Of a stretch of DNA of 64,000 bases, positions 1 to 8,945 are shown piece by piece. The position numbers and the translations under genes were made by a program. Below the pieces are notes generated by a model. That model saw nothing but the letters and a program-made list of their open reading frames with translations, was not told where the DNA came from and ran no database searches. Position 1 is the first letter of the stretch, and each line of letters begins with the position of its first letter. Origin of the DNA: JALOKP01 sp963800865 (GTDB lineage Bacteria; Acidobacteriota; Polarisedimenticolia; J045); contig CAWDCL010000004.1 of NCBI GenBank assembly GCA_963800865.1, positions 2,976,001-3,040,000 of the forward strand, written 5' to 3'.

Positions 1-214
1 GACCCCAGCTTCCGGTGGTGCCGGTGCGTCTATCCCACTGCGCCGCGGCGCGGCGCCCAGAACGACCCTCCCACAGGCCGACGAAACATCCCCGTTTAGC
101 CCCGTGGGAGGCGGGAAGTCAAGGGCCTCGAGGGGTTTTCGACGTGAATCGAACTTGATGCGAACTCATGGCAGTTTGACGCCTCGGCAGGGCGAGCCGG
201 CGCGTCCGAACAGC

Positions 215-964
215 TCAGATCTGGTTCGCAAGGTGCCGGGCGCGCTCCATCCTCCGCTCGATCGTCGCGACCCGCCGTGCGTAGCCCGGACTCGCGCTCC
301 CCGGGTGCCACGTCGACGGTTTCGGCAGGCCGGCCGCGAGTTGCGCCGCCTCGTGCGCCGACAGGTCCGCCGCGCTCTTTCCGAAGTAGCGCCGTGCGGC
401 GGCCTCGGCCCCATAGACCCCCGGCCCGAACTCGACGACGTTGAGGTACAGCTCGAGGATCCGTTTCTTGGGGAGCGCGCGCTCGAGCTGCCAGGTGAGC
501 GCGGCTTCCTTCGCCTTGCGCCACGGGTTGCGCGACGGCGACAGCCAGAGGTTCTTCGCCAGCTGCTGCGTGATCGTGGACGCGCCGCGCGGCAATTCGA
601 GATCCTCGCGCGCCTCGGCCAGCGCTTTCTTCAGCTCCGCGACCTCGAACCCCTTGTGGTCGAAGAAACCGATGTCCTCGCCGACCAGCACGGCGCGCTT
701 GAGCTGGTCCGAGATGCGCGCGTAGGGGACGAAGCGGAACGCGACCTCGTCGGGCCGGCCCGCGGCGCGCTGCCGGCGCCGGAACGCCTCCATGAAGGCG
801 GTGTCCTGCGGGTTGGCGGTCGCGAGCGCGGAGACGTCGGGCCAGGTCAGGGCCTGCCAGGCCGCAAACAGCGCGACGGCGAGCACCAGCCCGATCAGGA
901 CGCGCCGCAGGAAGCGACGGCGCCGGGTCCGCCGTCCGCTCCCTCCCGGGCGTGCGCCGGTCAT
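215..964 (-). CDS. mtgA: Monofunctional biosynthetic peptidoglycan transglycosylase
   Basis: A 249-residue GT51 transglycosylase that polymerises lipid II into glycan strands at the outer face of the inner membrane. One N-terminal membrane anchor (about residues 18-40) follows an Arg-rich start. GT51 motifs are clear: EDIGFFDHKGF carries the catalytic Glu, followed by GASTITQQLAKNLWLSP, the RILELYLNVVEFGPG stretch and the AARRYFGKSA segment. There is no transpeptidase domain, and the length fits MtgA. The ATG start lies 9 bases after the stop of the upstream aminotransferase, so the two are probably co-transcribed. Confidence 0.96.
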   Translation of the reverse strand: MTGARPGGSGRRTRRRRFLRRVLIGLVLAVALFAAWQALTWPDVSALATANPQDTAFMEAFRRRQRAAGRPDEVAFRFVPYARISDQLKRAVLVGEDIGFFDHKGFEVAELKKALAEAREDLELPRGASTITQQLAKNLWLSPSRNPWRKAKEAALTWQLERALPKKRILELYLNVVEFGPGVYGAEAAARRYFGKSAADLSAHEAAQLAAGLPKPSTWHPGSASPGYARRVATIERRMERARHLANQI

Positions 965-973
965 CGCGCCCGG

Positions 974-2152
974 TCAGCGCGCAGCGTGCGCGCGCTCGAA
1001 CGCCTTCGCGAAGCCGGGCATGCTGCGCACGATCGTCTCCTTCGGGACGGTGAAGGAGACCCGCATGTGGCCGGGGCAACCGAAGCCGGAGCCGGGCACC
1101 GCGAGCACCCCCTCCTCGGCCAGCAGCTTGACGAACGCCACGTCGTCGGCGATCGGCGTCCGCGGGAAGACGTAGAACGCCCCTTCCGGCTTGACGCAGC
1201 GGTAGCCGATCCGGGTCAACCCGTCGTAGACGAGATCGCGCTTCTCCTGGTACGGGGCGATCTCGACGGTCCGGTCGCCGACCTCGGCGACGACCCACTG
1301 CCAGAGCGCGGGCGCGTTGACGAACCCCAGGACCCGCTGCGTGAAGCAGCAGGCCTCGAACAGCTCCGCGGCCTCGGGCATGCGCGGCGAAAGGGCCAGG
1401 TACCCGATCCGCTCGCCCGGCAGCGCCAGCGCCTTCGACCAGGAGGTCCCGATCACGGCGCGCGTCACCAGCGCCGGCACTTCCGGGGCGCGGATCCCGT
1501 CGTACGTGAGCGCCTTGTACGGCTCGTCCACCAGCACCACGATCGGCTGGCCGGCGCGCTGCAGCGCCGCCTCGAGCTCCTCGAAGATCTCCGCGCGGTA
1601 GATCACGCCGCTTGGGTTGTTCGGCGAGTTGACGATGATCGCGCGGGTCCGCGGGGTGATCGCGGCGGCGATCGCCGCGACGTCGGGCTGGAAGTCGTCG
1701 CGCGTCCGCGCGACGACCATCGCGCCGCCGTGGTTCTGGATGTAGAACGTGTATTCGGCGAAGTACGGCGCGAGCACGATGACCTCGTCGCCCGGGTCCA
1801 GCAGCGCCTTCAGGACGGTGTTGAGCGCGCCCCCGGCACCGACGGTCATGATCACGTGGTTCGCGGTGTACGGGAGGCCGCTCGCGGCGGCCAGCCGGGC
1901 CGCGATCGCCGCCCGCACCTCCGGGAAGCCCGCGTTCGGCATGTAGGCGTGCCGGTGCGGCCGGGGGGAGGCGAGTTCGCGCTGTGCGGCCTCGATCACG
2001 ATCCGCGGCGGCTCGACCTCCGGATTCCCGAGCGTGAAGTCGAAGACCCTGTCCTCTCCCCGCTCGGCCTTGAGGCGGGCCCCTTCCTCGAACATCCGGC
2101 GGATCCACGAGGCGTGGCCCAGGTTCTCGGAAACACGGCGGCTGACGACCAT
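974..2152 (-). CDS. Class I/II pyridoxal-phosphate aminotransferase (aspartate aminotransferase-like)
   Basis: A 392-residue fold-type I aminotransferase. The PLP-binding lysine sits in GTSWSKALALPGERIGY. The family signatures NSPNNPSGVIY and VLVDEPYKALTY are present, and the carboxylate-binding Arg is in HMRVSFTVPKE. The reading frame stays open upstream, but the ATG at 2152 gives the normal family length and begins just before the conserved DFTLGNPEVEPP block. Substrate cannot be fixed from sequence; aspartate or an aromatic amino acid are usual for this branch. It lies upstream of mtgA with a 9-base gap and is divergent from the alpha/beta hydrolase. Confidence 0.9.
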   Translation of the reverse strand: MVVSRRVSENLGHASWIRRMFEEGARLKAERGEDRVFDFTLGNPEVEPPRIVIEAAQRELASPRPHRHAYMPNAGFPEVRAAIAARLAAASGLPYTANHVIMTVGAGGALNTVLKALLDPGDEVIVLAPYFAEYTFYIQNHGGAMVVARTRDDFQPDVAAIAAAITPRTRAIIVNSPNNPSGVIYRAEIFEELEAALQRAGQPIVVLVDEPYKALTYDGIRAPEVPALVTRAVIGTSWSKALALPGERIGYLALSPRMPEAAELFEACCFTQRVLGFVNAPALWQWVVAEVGDRTVEIAPYQEKRDLVYDGLTRIGYRCVKPEGAFYVFPRTPIADDVAFVKLLAEEGVLAVPGSGFGCPGHMRVSFTVPKETIVRSMPGFAKAFERAHAAR

Positions 2153-2206
2153 GGGCGGGACTATACCGTCCCTCAAGTCCCGGCGGCACGGGCCGATACG
2201 GGGGGC

Positions 2207-2944
2207 GTGACCGAGGCGCTCGCTTCGACCCTGACCGTCGACCGTCCGGGCTACAGCCTGTGGTCCCAGGTCATCGGCCTCGACGTGCCGGTGCTCCTGG
2301 TGCACCACGCGCTCGGGACCTTCGCCGGCTACAGCGACCCCCAGCTCGGCAACGTCGCCGAGTGGATCGTCGCGCGCGGCTGCCGCGTCGTGGGCTTCGA
2401 CCTCGCCGGCCACGGCGCCTCCGGCGGACGCGAGTTCTTCCCGGACGCCTACCTCGAGCGCTCGGTCGCCGACGCGCAGGCCGTGCTCGACGCGGCCGCG
2501 GTCCCGACGGCAGCCGTGGTCGGGATCGGGTTCGGCGGGCTCGTCGCGCTCAACCTCGCGGCCAGCGCGCCGCGCCGGGTGTCGTGCGCCCTGGTCGACT
2601 CGCTGCCCGGCATTCACGAAGCGATCGGCCCCGAACCGTGGCCCGGCCTCAACGAGATGGGACCACGGGCCGGCGCGGCCTTCGGCGAGACCTACCGCAA
2701 CTACCTGGCCGGGCTCGCCCGGCAGCCGGGCTACCCCTACCTCGCCGGCCGGCCGCACTGCCCCGGGCTGCTGGTCGCCCCCGGCGAGGCCGACGGCCCG
2801 GCCGCGATCGCGCTGCACGAGGTGGCGCGCCGCGCCCCGTCGGTGGCGGTGGCGATGGTCCCCGGCTCCGCACCCCCCGCCTGCTGGAGCGCGCCGCGGT
2901 TCTTCCTGCTGGAGGCGGAGCGGTTCCTGGCGGCCTACGCCTAG
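2207..2944 (+). CDS. Alpha/beta-hydrolase-fold protein lacking the catalytic serine
   Basis: A 245-residue alpha/beta hydrolase-fold protein from a GTG start in the short divergent gap after the aminotransferase. The fold markers are there: HHALGTFAG (oxyanion loop, about 33-41), GFDLAGHGASGG (about 63-74) and the nucleophile-elbow helix VVGIGFGGLVALN. The elbow reads G-I-G-F-G, so residue 108, normally Ser, is Gly. The usual C-terminal catalytic His is also missing, since the PGSAPPACW segment has none. An acidic residue survives in APGEADGP. It is therefore unlikely to be a hydrolase by the standard mechanism. It could be a binding protein or a pseudoenzyme; the function is unknown. Confidence 0.75.
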   Translation: MTEALASTLTVDRPGYSLWSQVIGLDVPVLLVHHALGTFAGYSDPQLGNVAEWIVARGCRVVGFDLAGHGASGGREFFPDAYLERSVADAQAVLDAAAVPTAAVVGIGFGGLVALNLAASAPRRVSCALVDSLPGIHEAIGPEPWPGLNEMGPRAGAAFGETYRNYLAGLARQPGYPYLAGRPHCPGLLVAPGEADGPAAIALHEVARRAPSVAVAMVPGSAPPACWSAPRFFLLEAERFLAAYA

Positions 2945-2947
2945 GGC

Positions 2948-3403
2948 CTACGGTGGGTGCGCCCGGCGCCCCGCGCAGTCGGGACAGGCCCCACCGACCT
3001 CCATCCTCAGGAACCGGACCGCGAAACCGGTCTCCTGCTCGAGGCCGGCGCGCAGTTCCGCCATCACGTGACCGGAGAGTTCGAGCACCTTCCGGCAGGT
3101 CAGGCAGATCACGTGCGCATGCTCGGTCTCGCGTCGGACCTCGTAGAAGTGGCGATCCCCCTCGAGGTGCAGCAGGTCGAGCTCGTCGACGAGGCCGAGC
3201 CCCTTCAGCAGCCCGAGCGTGCGGTAGACGGTCGCGCGGTGGACCGACGGGTCGATCGCCCTGGCGCGCTCGGTGATCACCTCGACGTCGAGGTGATCGC
3301 TGGACTCCTCGAGCACGCGGACGATGGCGCGGCGCGGAGAGGTCACGCGGATGCCGGCGTCGCGCATCCGGTCGACCAGCAGGGAGGAGGGGATCGGGCT
3401 CAC
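2948..3403 (-). CDS. Fur-family metal-responsive transcriptional repressor
   Basis: A 151-residue Fur-superfamily regulator (Fur, Zur or PerR type). The N-terminal winged helix contains GIRVTSPRRAIVRVLEES and the recognition stretch VHRATVYRTLGLL. The C-terminal dimerisation and metal domain has HFYEV, HAHVICLTC and a second cysteine pair, CPDC, so both CxxC structural zinc motifs are intact. The GTG at 3403 gives the usual family length; the open frame upstream of it lacks family similarity. It is convergent with the alpha/beta-hydrolase gene (4 bases apart) and divergent from the POT transporter. Which metal it senses cannot be read from sequence. Confidence 0.88.
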   Translation of the reverse strand: MSPIPSSLLVDRMRDAGIRVTSPRRAIVRVLEESSDHLDVEVITERARAIDPSVHRATVYRTLGLLKGLGLVDELDLLHLEGDRHFYEVRRETEHAHVICLTCRKVLELSGHVMAELRAGLEQETGFAVRFLRMEVGGACPDCAGRRAHPP

Positions 3404-3486
3404 TCTTCTATGTTGCCATCGGGTGCCGGGTGACTTCAAGCTGCGACCGGTACGCGGTAAGATCCCCACCCCTCCCCGGAGCGGCC

Positions 3487-5082
3487 ATGGCCCCCTCCCC
3501 TGCCCCCGAGAAGCTCCGGCTCGGCCCGACCCTGCGCGCGCTCCCGGCCGCCTTCTACACCGCCAACCTGATGGAGGTGTTCGAGCGGATGGCGTGGTAC
3601 GGCTTCTTCGCCGTCTCCTCGAACTACCTCACCGGCCCGGTGGCCGAGGGCGGACTCGGCCTGACCGCCGAGCAACGCGGGGTGATCCAGGCGATCATCC
3701 CCTTCCTGCTCTATCTCTTTCCGGTCTTCACCGGCGCGCTGGCCGACCGCTTCGGCTACTTCCGCACCTTCTTCGTCGCCTACACGATCCTGCTGCCGGG
3801 CTACTGGCTGCTCGGCCAGCCGCGCGGGTTCTGGGGCTTCTTCTTCGTCTTCCTCGTGGTCGCGGTCGGGGCCGCGCTGTTCAAGCCGCTGGTCGTCGGA
3901 ACGGTCGCGCGGACCACCGACGCCACGACCGAGTCGCTCGGGTTCGGGGTCTTCTACCTGATCGTGAACATCGGCGGGTTCCTCGGACCGGTCGTCGCCG
4001 GCCTGCTGCGCAACGAGTTCGGCTGGCCGGCGGTCTTCAAGGCGTCGTCGCTCTGGATCGGGCTCAACTTCGTCGTGCTCTTCCTCTTCTACCGCGAGCC
4101 GAAGGCCGGCCACGAGCACGACCGTCCGGCGAGCACCGGCGAGAAGCTGCGCGGCGCGGTCGACGACATGGTCCGGGTCATCGGCAACGGCCGCCTGTTC
4201 GTGACCTCGCTGGTCGGGCTGGTGCTGCTGATGCTGGCCGGCGGCGACTGGATCTCGTGGCGGCTGTGGGCGGGCCTGACCGCGGCGTGGGTCGGCGGGA
4301 ACCTCCTGCTCGACACCGTGCTGCGCCGGCGCGGGCCGTCCGGCGGCACCGGCGGCACCGGACGGGGGATCCTGGCCCCGATGCGGATCGGCGACGGGGC
4401 GTTCGTGGTCTACCTGCTGCTGGTCGCCGGCTTCTGGGCCGTCTACGAGCAGCTCTTCATCACCCTGCCGGAGTACATCCGCGACTTCACCAACACGGAC
4501 GACATCCTGATCGGGCTGCGGGGCGGGGCCGAGGCGCTGGGGCTGTCGGGAATGGCAGGCCGCATGGACGGCCTGCTGGCCCAGGGGTTCAAGGTCAACC
4601 CGGAGTGGATCGTCAACGTCGACTCCTTCGCGATCATCCTGCTGCAGATCCCGATCTCGGCGATGCTGTCCCGCGTTGCGCCGTTCCGCGCGATCGTCGC
4701 CGGCACGCTCGTCACCGCCGTCGCGATGGTGGTGAGCGCCGGGGCCACGACCGGCTGGATCGCCTGCCTCGCGGTGCTGATCTTCTCCTTCGGCGAGATG
4801 ACCGCGTCGCCCAAGACCTTCGAGTACGTCTCGACCGTCGCACCCAAGGACAAGAGCGCGCTCTACATGGGCTACTACTTCGTCTCGACGGCGCTGGGCA
4901 ACCTCTTCGCCGGGCTGCTCTCCGGCCAGGCCTACGGCAAGCTGGCGCGCGACATGCGGCGCCCCGACCTGATGTGGCTGCTGTTCGCGCTGATCGCCGT
5001 CGTCACCGCCGGCGCGCTCTGGATCTACGACCGGCGGGTGATCCGGCCACGGGCGGCGCAGGCCGCCGCCGCCGCGGGTTAG
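3487..5082 (+). CDS. POT/PTR2-family proton-dependent oligopeptide transporter
   Basis: A 531-residue major-facilitator transporter of the proton-coupled oligopeptide (POT) family. The family signature MEVFERMAWYGFFAV matches the ExxER-FxYYG motif needed for proton coupling, and the second signature FYLIVNIGGFLGP is present. The pattern of hydrophobic helices fits 12-14 membrane segments. A GGAG box lies upstream of the ATG at 3487. The role is uptake of di- and tripeptides across the inner membrane. The following gmhA start region overlaps its end, so they may share a transcript. Confidence 0.88.
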   Translation: MAPSPAPEKLRLGPTLRALPAAFYTANLMEVFERMAWYGFFAVSSNYLTGPVAEGGLGLTAEQRGVIQAIIPFLLYLFPVFTGALADRFGYFRTFFVAYTILLPGYWLLGQPRGFWGFFFVFLVVAVGAALFKPLVVGTVARTTDATTESLGFGVFYLIVNIGGFLGPVVAGLLRNEFGWPAVFKASSLWIGLNFVVLFLFYREPKAGHEHDRPASTGEKLRGAVDDMVRVIGNGRLFVTSLVGLVLLMLAGGDWISWRLWAGLTAAWVGGNLLLDTVLRRRGPSGGTGGTGRGILAPMRIGDGAFVVYLLLVAGFWAVYEQLFITLPEYIRDFTNTDDILIGLRGGAEALGLSGMAGRMDGLLAQGFKVNPEWIVNVDSFAIILLQIPISAMLSRVAPFRAIVAGTLVTAVAMVVSAGATTGWIACLAVLIFSFGEMTASPKTFEYVSTVAPKDKSALYMGYYFVSTALGNLFAGLLSGQAYGKLARDMRRPDLMWLLFALIAVVTAGALWIYDRRVIRPRAAQAAAAAG

Positions 5083-5107
5083 AATGGCGCCGGCCCCGGG
5101 AGACCCG

Positions 5108-5692
5108 ATGCGTCCCGACGAGATCCGCGCGATCGCCGACGAGCACCAGCAGGCCGTGCAGCGCTTCTTCGCGCGGCACGCGGAGGAGATCGCGCGGGCG
5201 GCGGAGCTGCTGAGCGCCGCGCTGGGCCGGGGCGGAACGGTCCTGCTCTGCGGGAACGGCGGCTCCGCAGCCGACGCGCAGCACATCGCGGCCGAGCTGA
5301 CGGGGCGGTTCCTGCGCGAGCGTCGCGGGCTGCCGGCGATCGCGCTGACCACCGACACCTCGGCGCTGACCGCGATCGGCAACGACTACGGCTTCGACCG
5401 CATCTTCGCGCGGCAGATCGAGGCGCTCGGCCGGCCCGGCGACCTGCTGGTCGCGATCACGACCTCCGGCGCCTCGCCCAACGTGCTCCAGGCGATCCAC
5501 GCGGCGCGCGCGCGGGAGATCGCGGTGATCGGCCTGCTCGGCCGCGATGGCGGCGCGGCGCGTGCGCTCTGCGACGTCGCGCTGGTCGTCGAAGACGGCG
5601 TCACGGCGCGGGTCCAGGAGGTTCACATCCTGGTCGCGCACATCCTCTGCGAGGCGGTCGATCGCGCCTTCGCCGGGCCGCGCGAGGAGTGA
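5108..5692 (+). CDS. gmhA: Phosphoheptose isomerase (SIS domain)
   Basis: A 194-residue SIS-domain isomerase that converts sedoheptulose 7-phosphate to D-glycero-D-manno-heptose 7-phosphate for LPS inner core. The signature CGNGGSAADAQHIAAELTGRF is complete, as is the TTSGASPNVL sugar-phosphate loop. A second in-frame start exists 24 bases upstream, but GGGAG directly precedes the ATG at 5108, and the length then matches GmhA. The stop overlaps the next GTG start by 4 bases (GTGA), so it heads a run with the nuclease and helicase genes. A DiaA-like replication role for SIS proteins is an alternative but less likely with this motif. Confidence 0.9.
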   Translation: MRPDEIRAIADEHQQAVQRFFARHAEEIARAAELLSAALGRGGTVLLCGNGGSAADAQHIAAELTGRFLRERRGLPAIALTTDTSALTAIGNDYGFDRIFARQIEALGRPGDLLVAITTSGASPNVLQAIHAARAREIAVIGLLGRDGGAARALCDVALVVEDGVTARVQEVHILVAHILCEAVDRAFAGPREE

Positions 5693-7125
5693 GCCGCGCC
5701 GTCCCGGCCGCGCGCATCCGCGCGACGGACCTCTACGACCTCGCCGTCTGCCCGCACCGGATCGCGCTCGACCGGCGCCTGCCGCGGGACGCGCGCACCC
5801 CGCCGAGCGCAGCGACCGAGCGGCTGCTCGAGCACGGGCTGGTGCTCGAGGCGGAGGTCGCGGCGACGCTCGGCTACCCGCAGCCGGAGTACGCGCCGGG
5901 CGACTTCGCCGAGGGGACACGGCGGACCCGCGCGCTGCTCGAAGCGGGCGTGCCGGGCGTCTACCAGGCGGTCCTCTTCGACGGCCGGCACCTGGCGATC
6001 CCCGATCTGCTCCGGCGCGTCGAGGGGGCCTCCGCGCTGGGCCCGTTCCACTACGAGCCGGGCGACGTCAAGGCCGGGCTGACGCCCCGGGCCGACCACG
6101 TGCTGCAGGTCGCCTACGGCGGGAAGCTGCTCGCCGCGCTCCAGGGTCGGGCTCCGACACACGGCTTCCTGGTGCTCGGCGACCGGCGCGAGGAGCGCTT
6201 CCCGCTCGATGAGCTGCAACACGTGCTGGCCTCGGCGGTGGCGCAGGTCGAGGCAATCGTCGAGTCGGACGGCGACGCCGGGGCCGGGGAGACGTTCGCG
6301 TTCCTGGGCCCGGGCTGCGCCGGCTGCCGCTGGCGCGGCACCTGCATCCCGCAGCTCGTCGCGGGCGACGACCTCTCGCTGGTCGACGGGATGACGCGCA
6401 CCCGGCACCGCGTGCTGCGACGCCACGGCGTGGCGACGGTCCGCGCGCTGGCCGCGCTCGATCCCGCGGCGTGGCGCGCCGCGGGGCGGCCCCCGCTCGG
6501 CCTCGATCTGCTGACGCGACAGGCCGCGGCGCTGGCCGGCGGCGGGGTCGCGTCGGCCGGCACGCTCGACCTGCCGGCGCTTCCGGCGGGTGCGGTCCTG
6601 GTCCACCTCGAGCGCGACCCGCTGGCCGCCGACGAGGTCGTGCTGGCAGCCTGGGCGGGATGCGACGCGCGCGGTGCGGCCGGCCCGGCAACGGTGCGCG
6701 TGCTGCTGACGGCCGCGGAACGGGCGGCGGCGGCGCGCGAGCTGGCGGCGCTTCTCGAGCGCACGCCGCGGCCCGTGCTGCACTTCGGCACCGCGGTCGC
6801 ACACGCGTTCGATGCGCTGGGCGAGGCGGCGGGAACCGATCCGCAGCGGCAGGCGGCGCTGGCCGCGCACCTCGTCGACGTCGTGGCCGTGCTGCGGCGG
6901 GCCGCAGCGTTCCTTCCGGTCCACCGCTACGAGCTGGAGCAGGTCGACGCCGCGCTCGCCGGCGAGCCGCTGCCCGGACCGGACGCCGCGGACGAGCCGG
7001 CTTTCCTCTACGCCGCATTCCTGCGCGACGGCGTACCCGGCCCGTGGCCGGAGGCGCTGGCCGAGCTGGGGGCGCAGCGCCTCGCGCGGCTCGCGCGCGT
7101 GGCAGCGTGGATGGTGCGGCGGTGA
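5689..7125 (+). CDS. TM0106-family RecB-like nuclease with Cas4-type Fe-S cysteines
   Basis: A 478-residue protein of the TM0106 RecB-like nuclease family. The N-terminal half has the PD-(D/E)xK nuclease core: D106 in AIPDLL, then E123, D126 and K128 in YEPGDVKAG, followed by a QVAYGGKLL helix. Four cysteines are spaced as in Cas4, AddB and Dna2 iron-sulphur nucleases: one near the N terminus (C21, CPHR) and three together at C210, C213 and C219 (CAGCRWRGTC). The C-terminal half resembles the RNase H-like part seen in this family. It starts at a GTG overlapping gmhA and ends in a GTGA overlap with the helicase, so translation of the two is coupled. Probably a DNA end-processing enzyme. Confidence 0.85.
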   Translation: MSRAVPAARIRATDLYDLAVCPHRIALDRRLPRDARTPPSAATERLLEHGLVLEAEVAATLGYPQPEYAPGDFAEGTRRTRALLEAGVPGVYQAVLFDGRHLAIPDLLRRVEGASALGPFHYEPGDVKAGLTPRADHVLQVAYGGKLLAALQGRAPTHGFLVLGDRREERFPLDELQHVLASAVAQVEAIVESDGDAGAGETFAFLGPGCAGCRWRGTCIPQLVAGDDLSLVDGMTRTRHRVLRRHGVATVRALAALDPAAWRAAGRPPLGLDLLTRQAAALAGGGVASAGTLDLPALPAGAVLVHLERDPLAADEVVLAAWAGCDARGAAGPATVRVLLTAAERAAAARELAALLERTPRPVLHFGTAVAHAFDALGEAAGTDPQRQAALAAHLVDVVAVLRRAAAFLPVHRYELEQVDAALAGEPLPGPDAADEPAFLYAAFLRDGVPGPWPEALAELGAQRLARLARVAAWMVRR

Positions 7126-8945
7126 GCGCCCCGGATGGCGCGGCACCCGCGACCGACGGCGCGTGGCGCGACCGGCTGCTGCGCTCCGTGCTCCGCGAGC
7201 GGGCGGCGTCGCGCCGCGACCTCGACGAGCTGTACAGCCTGCCGGTCGCGGGACGGGTCGAGGCCGGGTACGCGATCGACGGGCTGTCGTTCGCGCGGTG
7301 GGAGCCGGGCACCGGGCGGATGACGCTCCGCGCTTCGAACAACAACTCGGGCTTCCGCCCCGGCGAACGGCTGCGGCTCGGGCGCGGTGACGACCCGTGG
7401 ACCGCCCTGCCGGTCGAGTTCGTCGACTACGACCCGTCCGCCGGGCTGCTGACGCTGGCCGTCCCGTGGGGCGGCGACCGCGAGGCGCTCGACCGCCTCG
7501 TACGGCGCGAGCCCGCGCTGGTGCTGGACCGCGGGGACGCCGACCTGACCGACGCGCTGCTGGGTGCGATCCTCCGCGTCTACGCCTCCCCGGGACCGCA
7601 GGAACGCGAACTGCGCGACCTGCTCGCCGGTCGCCTGGAACCGAGCCCCGACCCCGCCGGCGAGGCCTCCGCGCGCGATTCGCTGGCGCGGCTCGCCGCG
7701 CGCGGCCTCGCGCTTCGGCCGGCGCAGGCCGAGGCCTATGCCGCGGCCTGGGGCACACGGCCGTTCCAGCTGGTCCAAGGGCCGCCCGGAACCGGCAAGA
7801 CCTGGCTGCTGGCGCTGCTCCTGAGCGCGTGGGCCTTTCGCGGCGAGCGCGTGCTGGTCACCGCGTTCACGCACCGGGCGGTGGACAACGTGCTGCAGTG
7901 CGCGGCAGCGATCGTACGCAGCGCCGGCGGGGGCGTCCCGGTCGTCCGCGTCGGCGCGCGCGCCGACCAGCGCGAGGAGCTGGAGCGGCTCGGGATCGGG
8001 CTGGCCCGCGGTCCGGCGCAGCTCGCATGGCCTGCCCCCGGGGCGCGCCGGGGCCTGATCGCGGGCGCGACGCTCTTCGGCGCCGCGCGCTTCGAGGGGG
8101 CGCCATTCGACCGCGTCGCGTTCGACGAGGCGGCGCAGGTCGCGGTGCCGCACGCGCTGCTCGGCCTGTCGGCCGGCCGCCGCTTCGTCTTCTTCGGCGA
8201 CGACCGGCAGCTGGGGCCGGTCGTCGCCGGCGAGCCCGACCCGGTGCTGGCCCCGTCGATCTTCGCGCACCTGCGCGCAACGGCTCCGCCGGTCCTGCTC
8301 GACGAGACGTTCCGGATGAACGACGTCCTCGCGGACTTCCCGTCGACGCAGTTCTACGGCGGCCGGCTGCAGCCGGCCGAGGGCGCGCGGGATCGCCGGC
8401 TCGCGCTGCCGTCGGGCGGCAACGCCGCCTTCGACGAGGTGCTCGGCCCGGAACCGCCGGCGGTCCTTGTGATCCTCGAGCACGAGGGCTACCAGCGGCA
8501 CTGCCCGCCCGAGGTGCGCGCGGCGGCGGATCTCGCCGAAGACCTGCTGCGCCGGGGACTTCCGGCCCACGAGCTGGCGGTCATCTCCCCCTTCCGCGTC
8601 CAGAACCGCGAGATCGAGCGGGAACTGCGGCGCCGCCAGGCTCCCGGCGCCCCGCTGCCGGTCGTCGACACCGTCGAGCGGATCCAGGGGCAGGAGCGCG
8701 AGGCCGTCATCGTCTCGCTGGCCTGCTCCGACCCCGACGCGCTGCGCCGCGACGCGAGCTTCTTCTTCTCGGCCAACCGCCTGAACGTCACGCTGACGCG
8801 GGCCCGCACGAAGCTGGTCGTGATCGGCAGCCCGCGGGTGCTCGCGACCTACCCGCGCACGCACGAAGGGCTGGCGCAGGTGGACCTGTTCCACCGGCTC
8901 TTCCAGGAGCTGCCACGCGTCGACTGGACCGCGCGTTACGCCTGA
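7122..8945 (+). CDS. DNA2/UPF1-like superfamily 1B helicase
   Basis: A 607-residue SF1B helicase. Walker A is QGPPGTGKT (about 219-227), motif Ia is TAFTHRAVDNVL, Walker B is FDEAAQV, motif III is GDDRQLGPV, motif V is VERIQGQEREAVIVS and motif VI is NVTLTRARTKLVVIG, so the ATPase core is complete. The N-terminal 190 residues form an OB/barrel-like region ahead of the motor. The GTG start overlaps the stop of the RecB-like nuclease by 4 bases. In Dna2 and in large TM0106 proteins these activities are fused, whereas here they are separate coupled genes. The 3' end overlaps the convergent rhomboid gene by 10 bases. Confidence 0.9.
   Translation: MSAPDGAAPATDGAWRDRLLRSVLRERAASRRDLDELYSLPVAGRVEAGYAIDGLSFARWEPGTGRMTLRASNNNSGFRPGERLRLGRGDDPWTALPVEFVDYDPSAGLLTLAVPWGGDREALDRLVRREPALVLDRGDADLTDALLGAILRVYASPGPQERELRDLLAGRLEPSPDPAGEASARDSLARLAARGLALRPAQAEAYAAAWGTRPFQLVQGPPGTGKTWLLALLLSAWAFRGERVLVTAFTHRAVDNVLQCAAAIVRSAGGGVPVVRVGARADQREELERLGIGLARGPAQLAWPAPGARRGLIAGATLFGAARFEGAPFDRVAFDEAAQVAVPHALLGLSAGRRFVFFGDDRQLGPVVAGEPDPVLAPSIFAHLRATAPPVLLDETFRMNDVLADFPSTQFYGGRLQPAEGARDRRLALPSGGNAAFDEVLGPEPPAVLVILEHEGYQRHCPPEVRAAADLAEDLLRRGLPAHELAVISPFRVQNREIERELRRRQAPGAPLPVVDTVERIQGQEREAVIVSLACSDPDALRRDASFFFSANRLNVTLTRARTKLVVIGSPRVLATYPRTHEGLAQVDLFHRLFQELPRVDWTARYA

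Noticed and set aside
100..190. A GTTCGATTC-like stretch on the minus strand suggesting a tRNA or tmRNA 3' end
   Set aside because: No matching acceptor stem, anticodon arm or CCA context could be built on either strand; probably chance.
104..2206. A long open frame on the plus strand opposite mtgA and the aminotransferase
   Set aside because: High GC leaves antisense frames open; composition is Arg/Gly/Pro-rich with no domain, and the real minus-strand genes have full family motifs.
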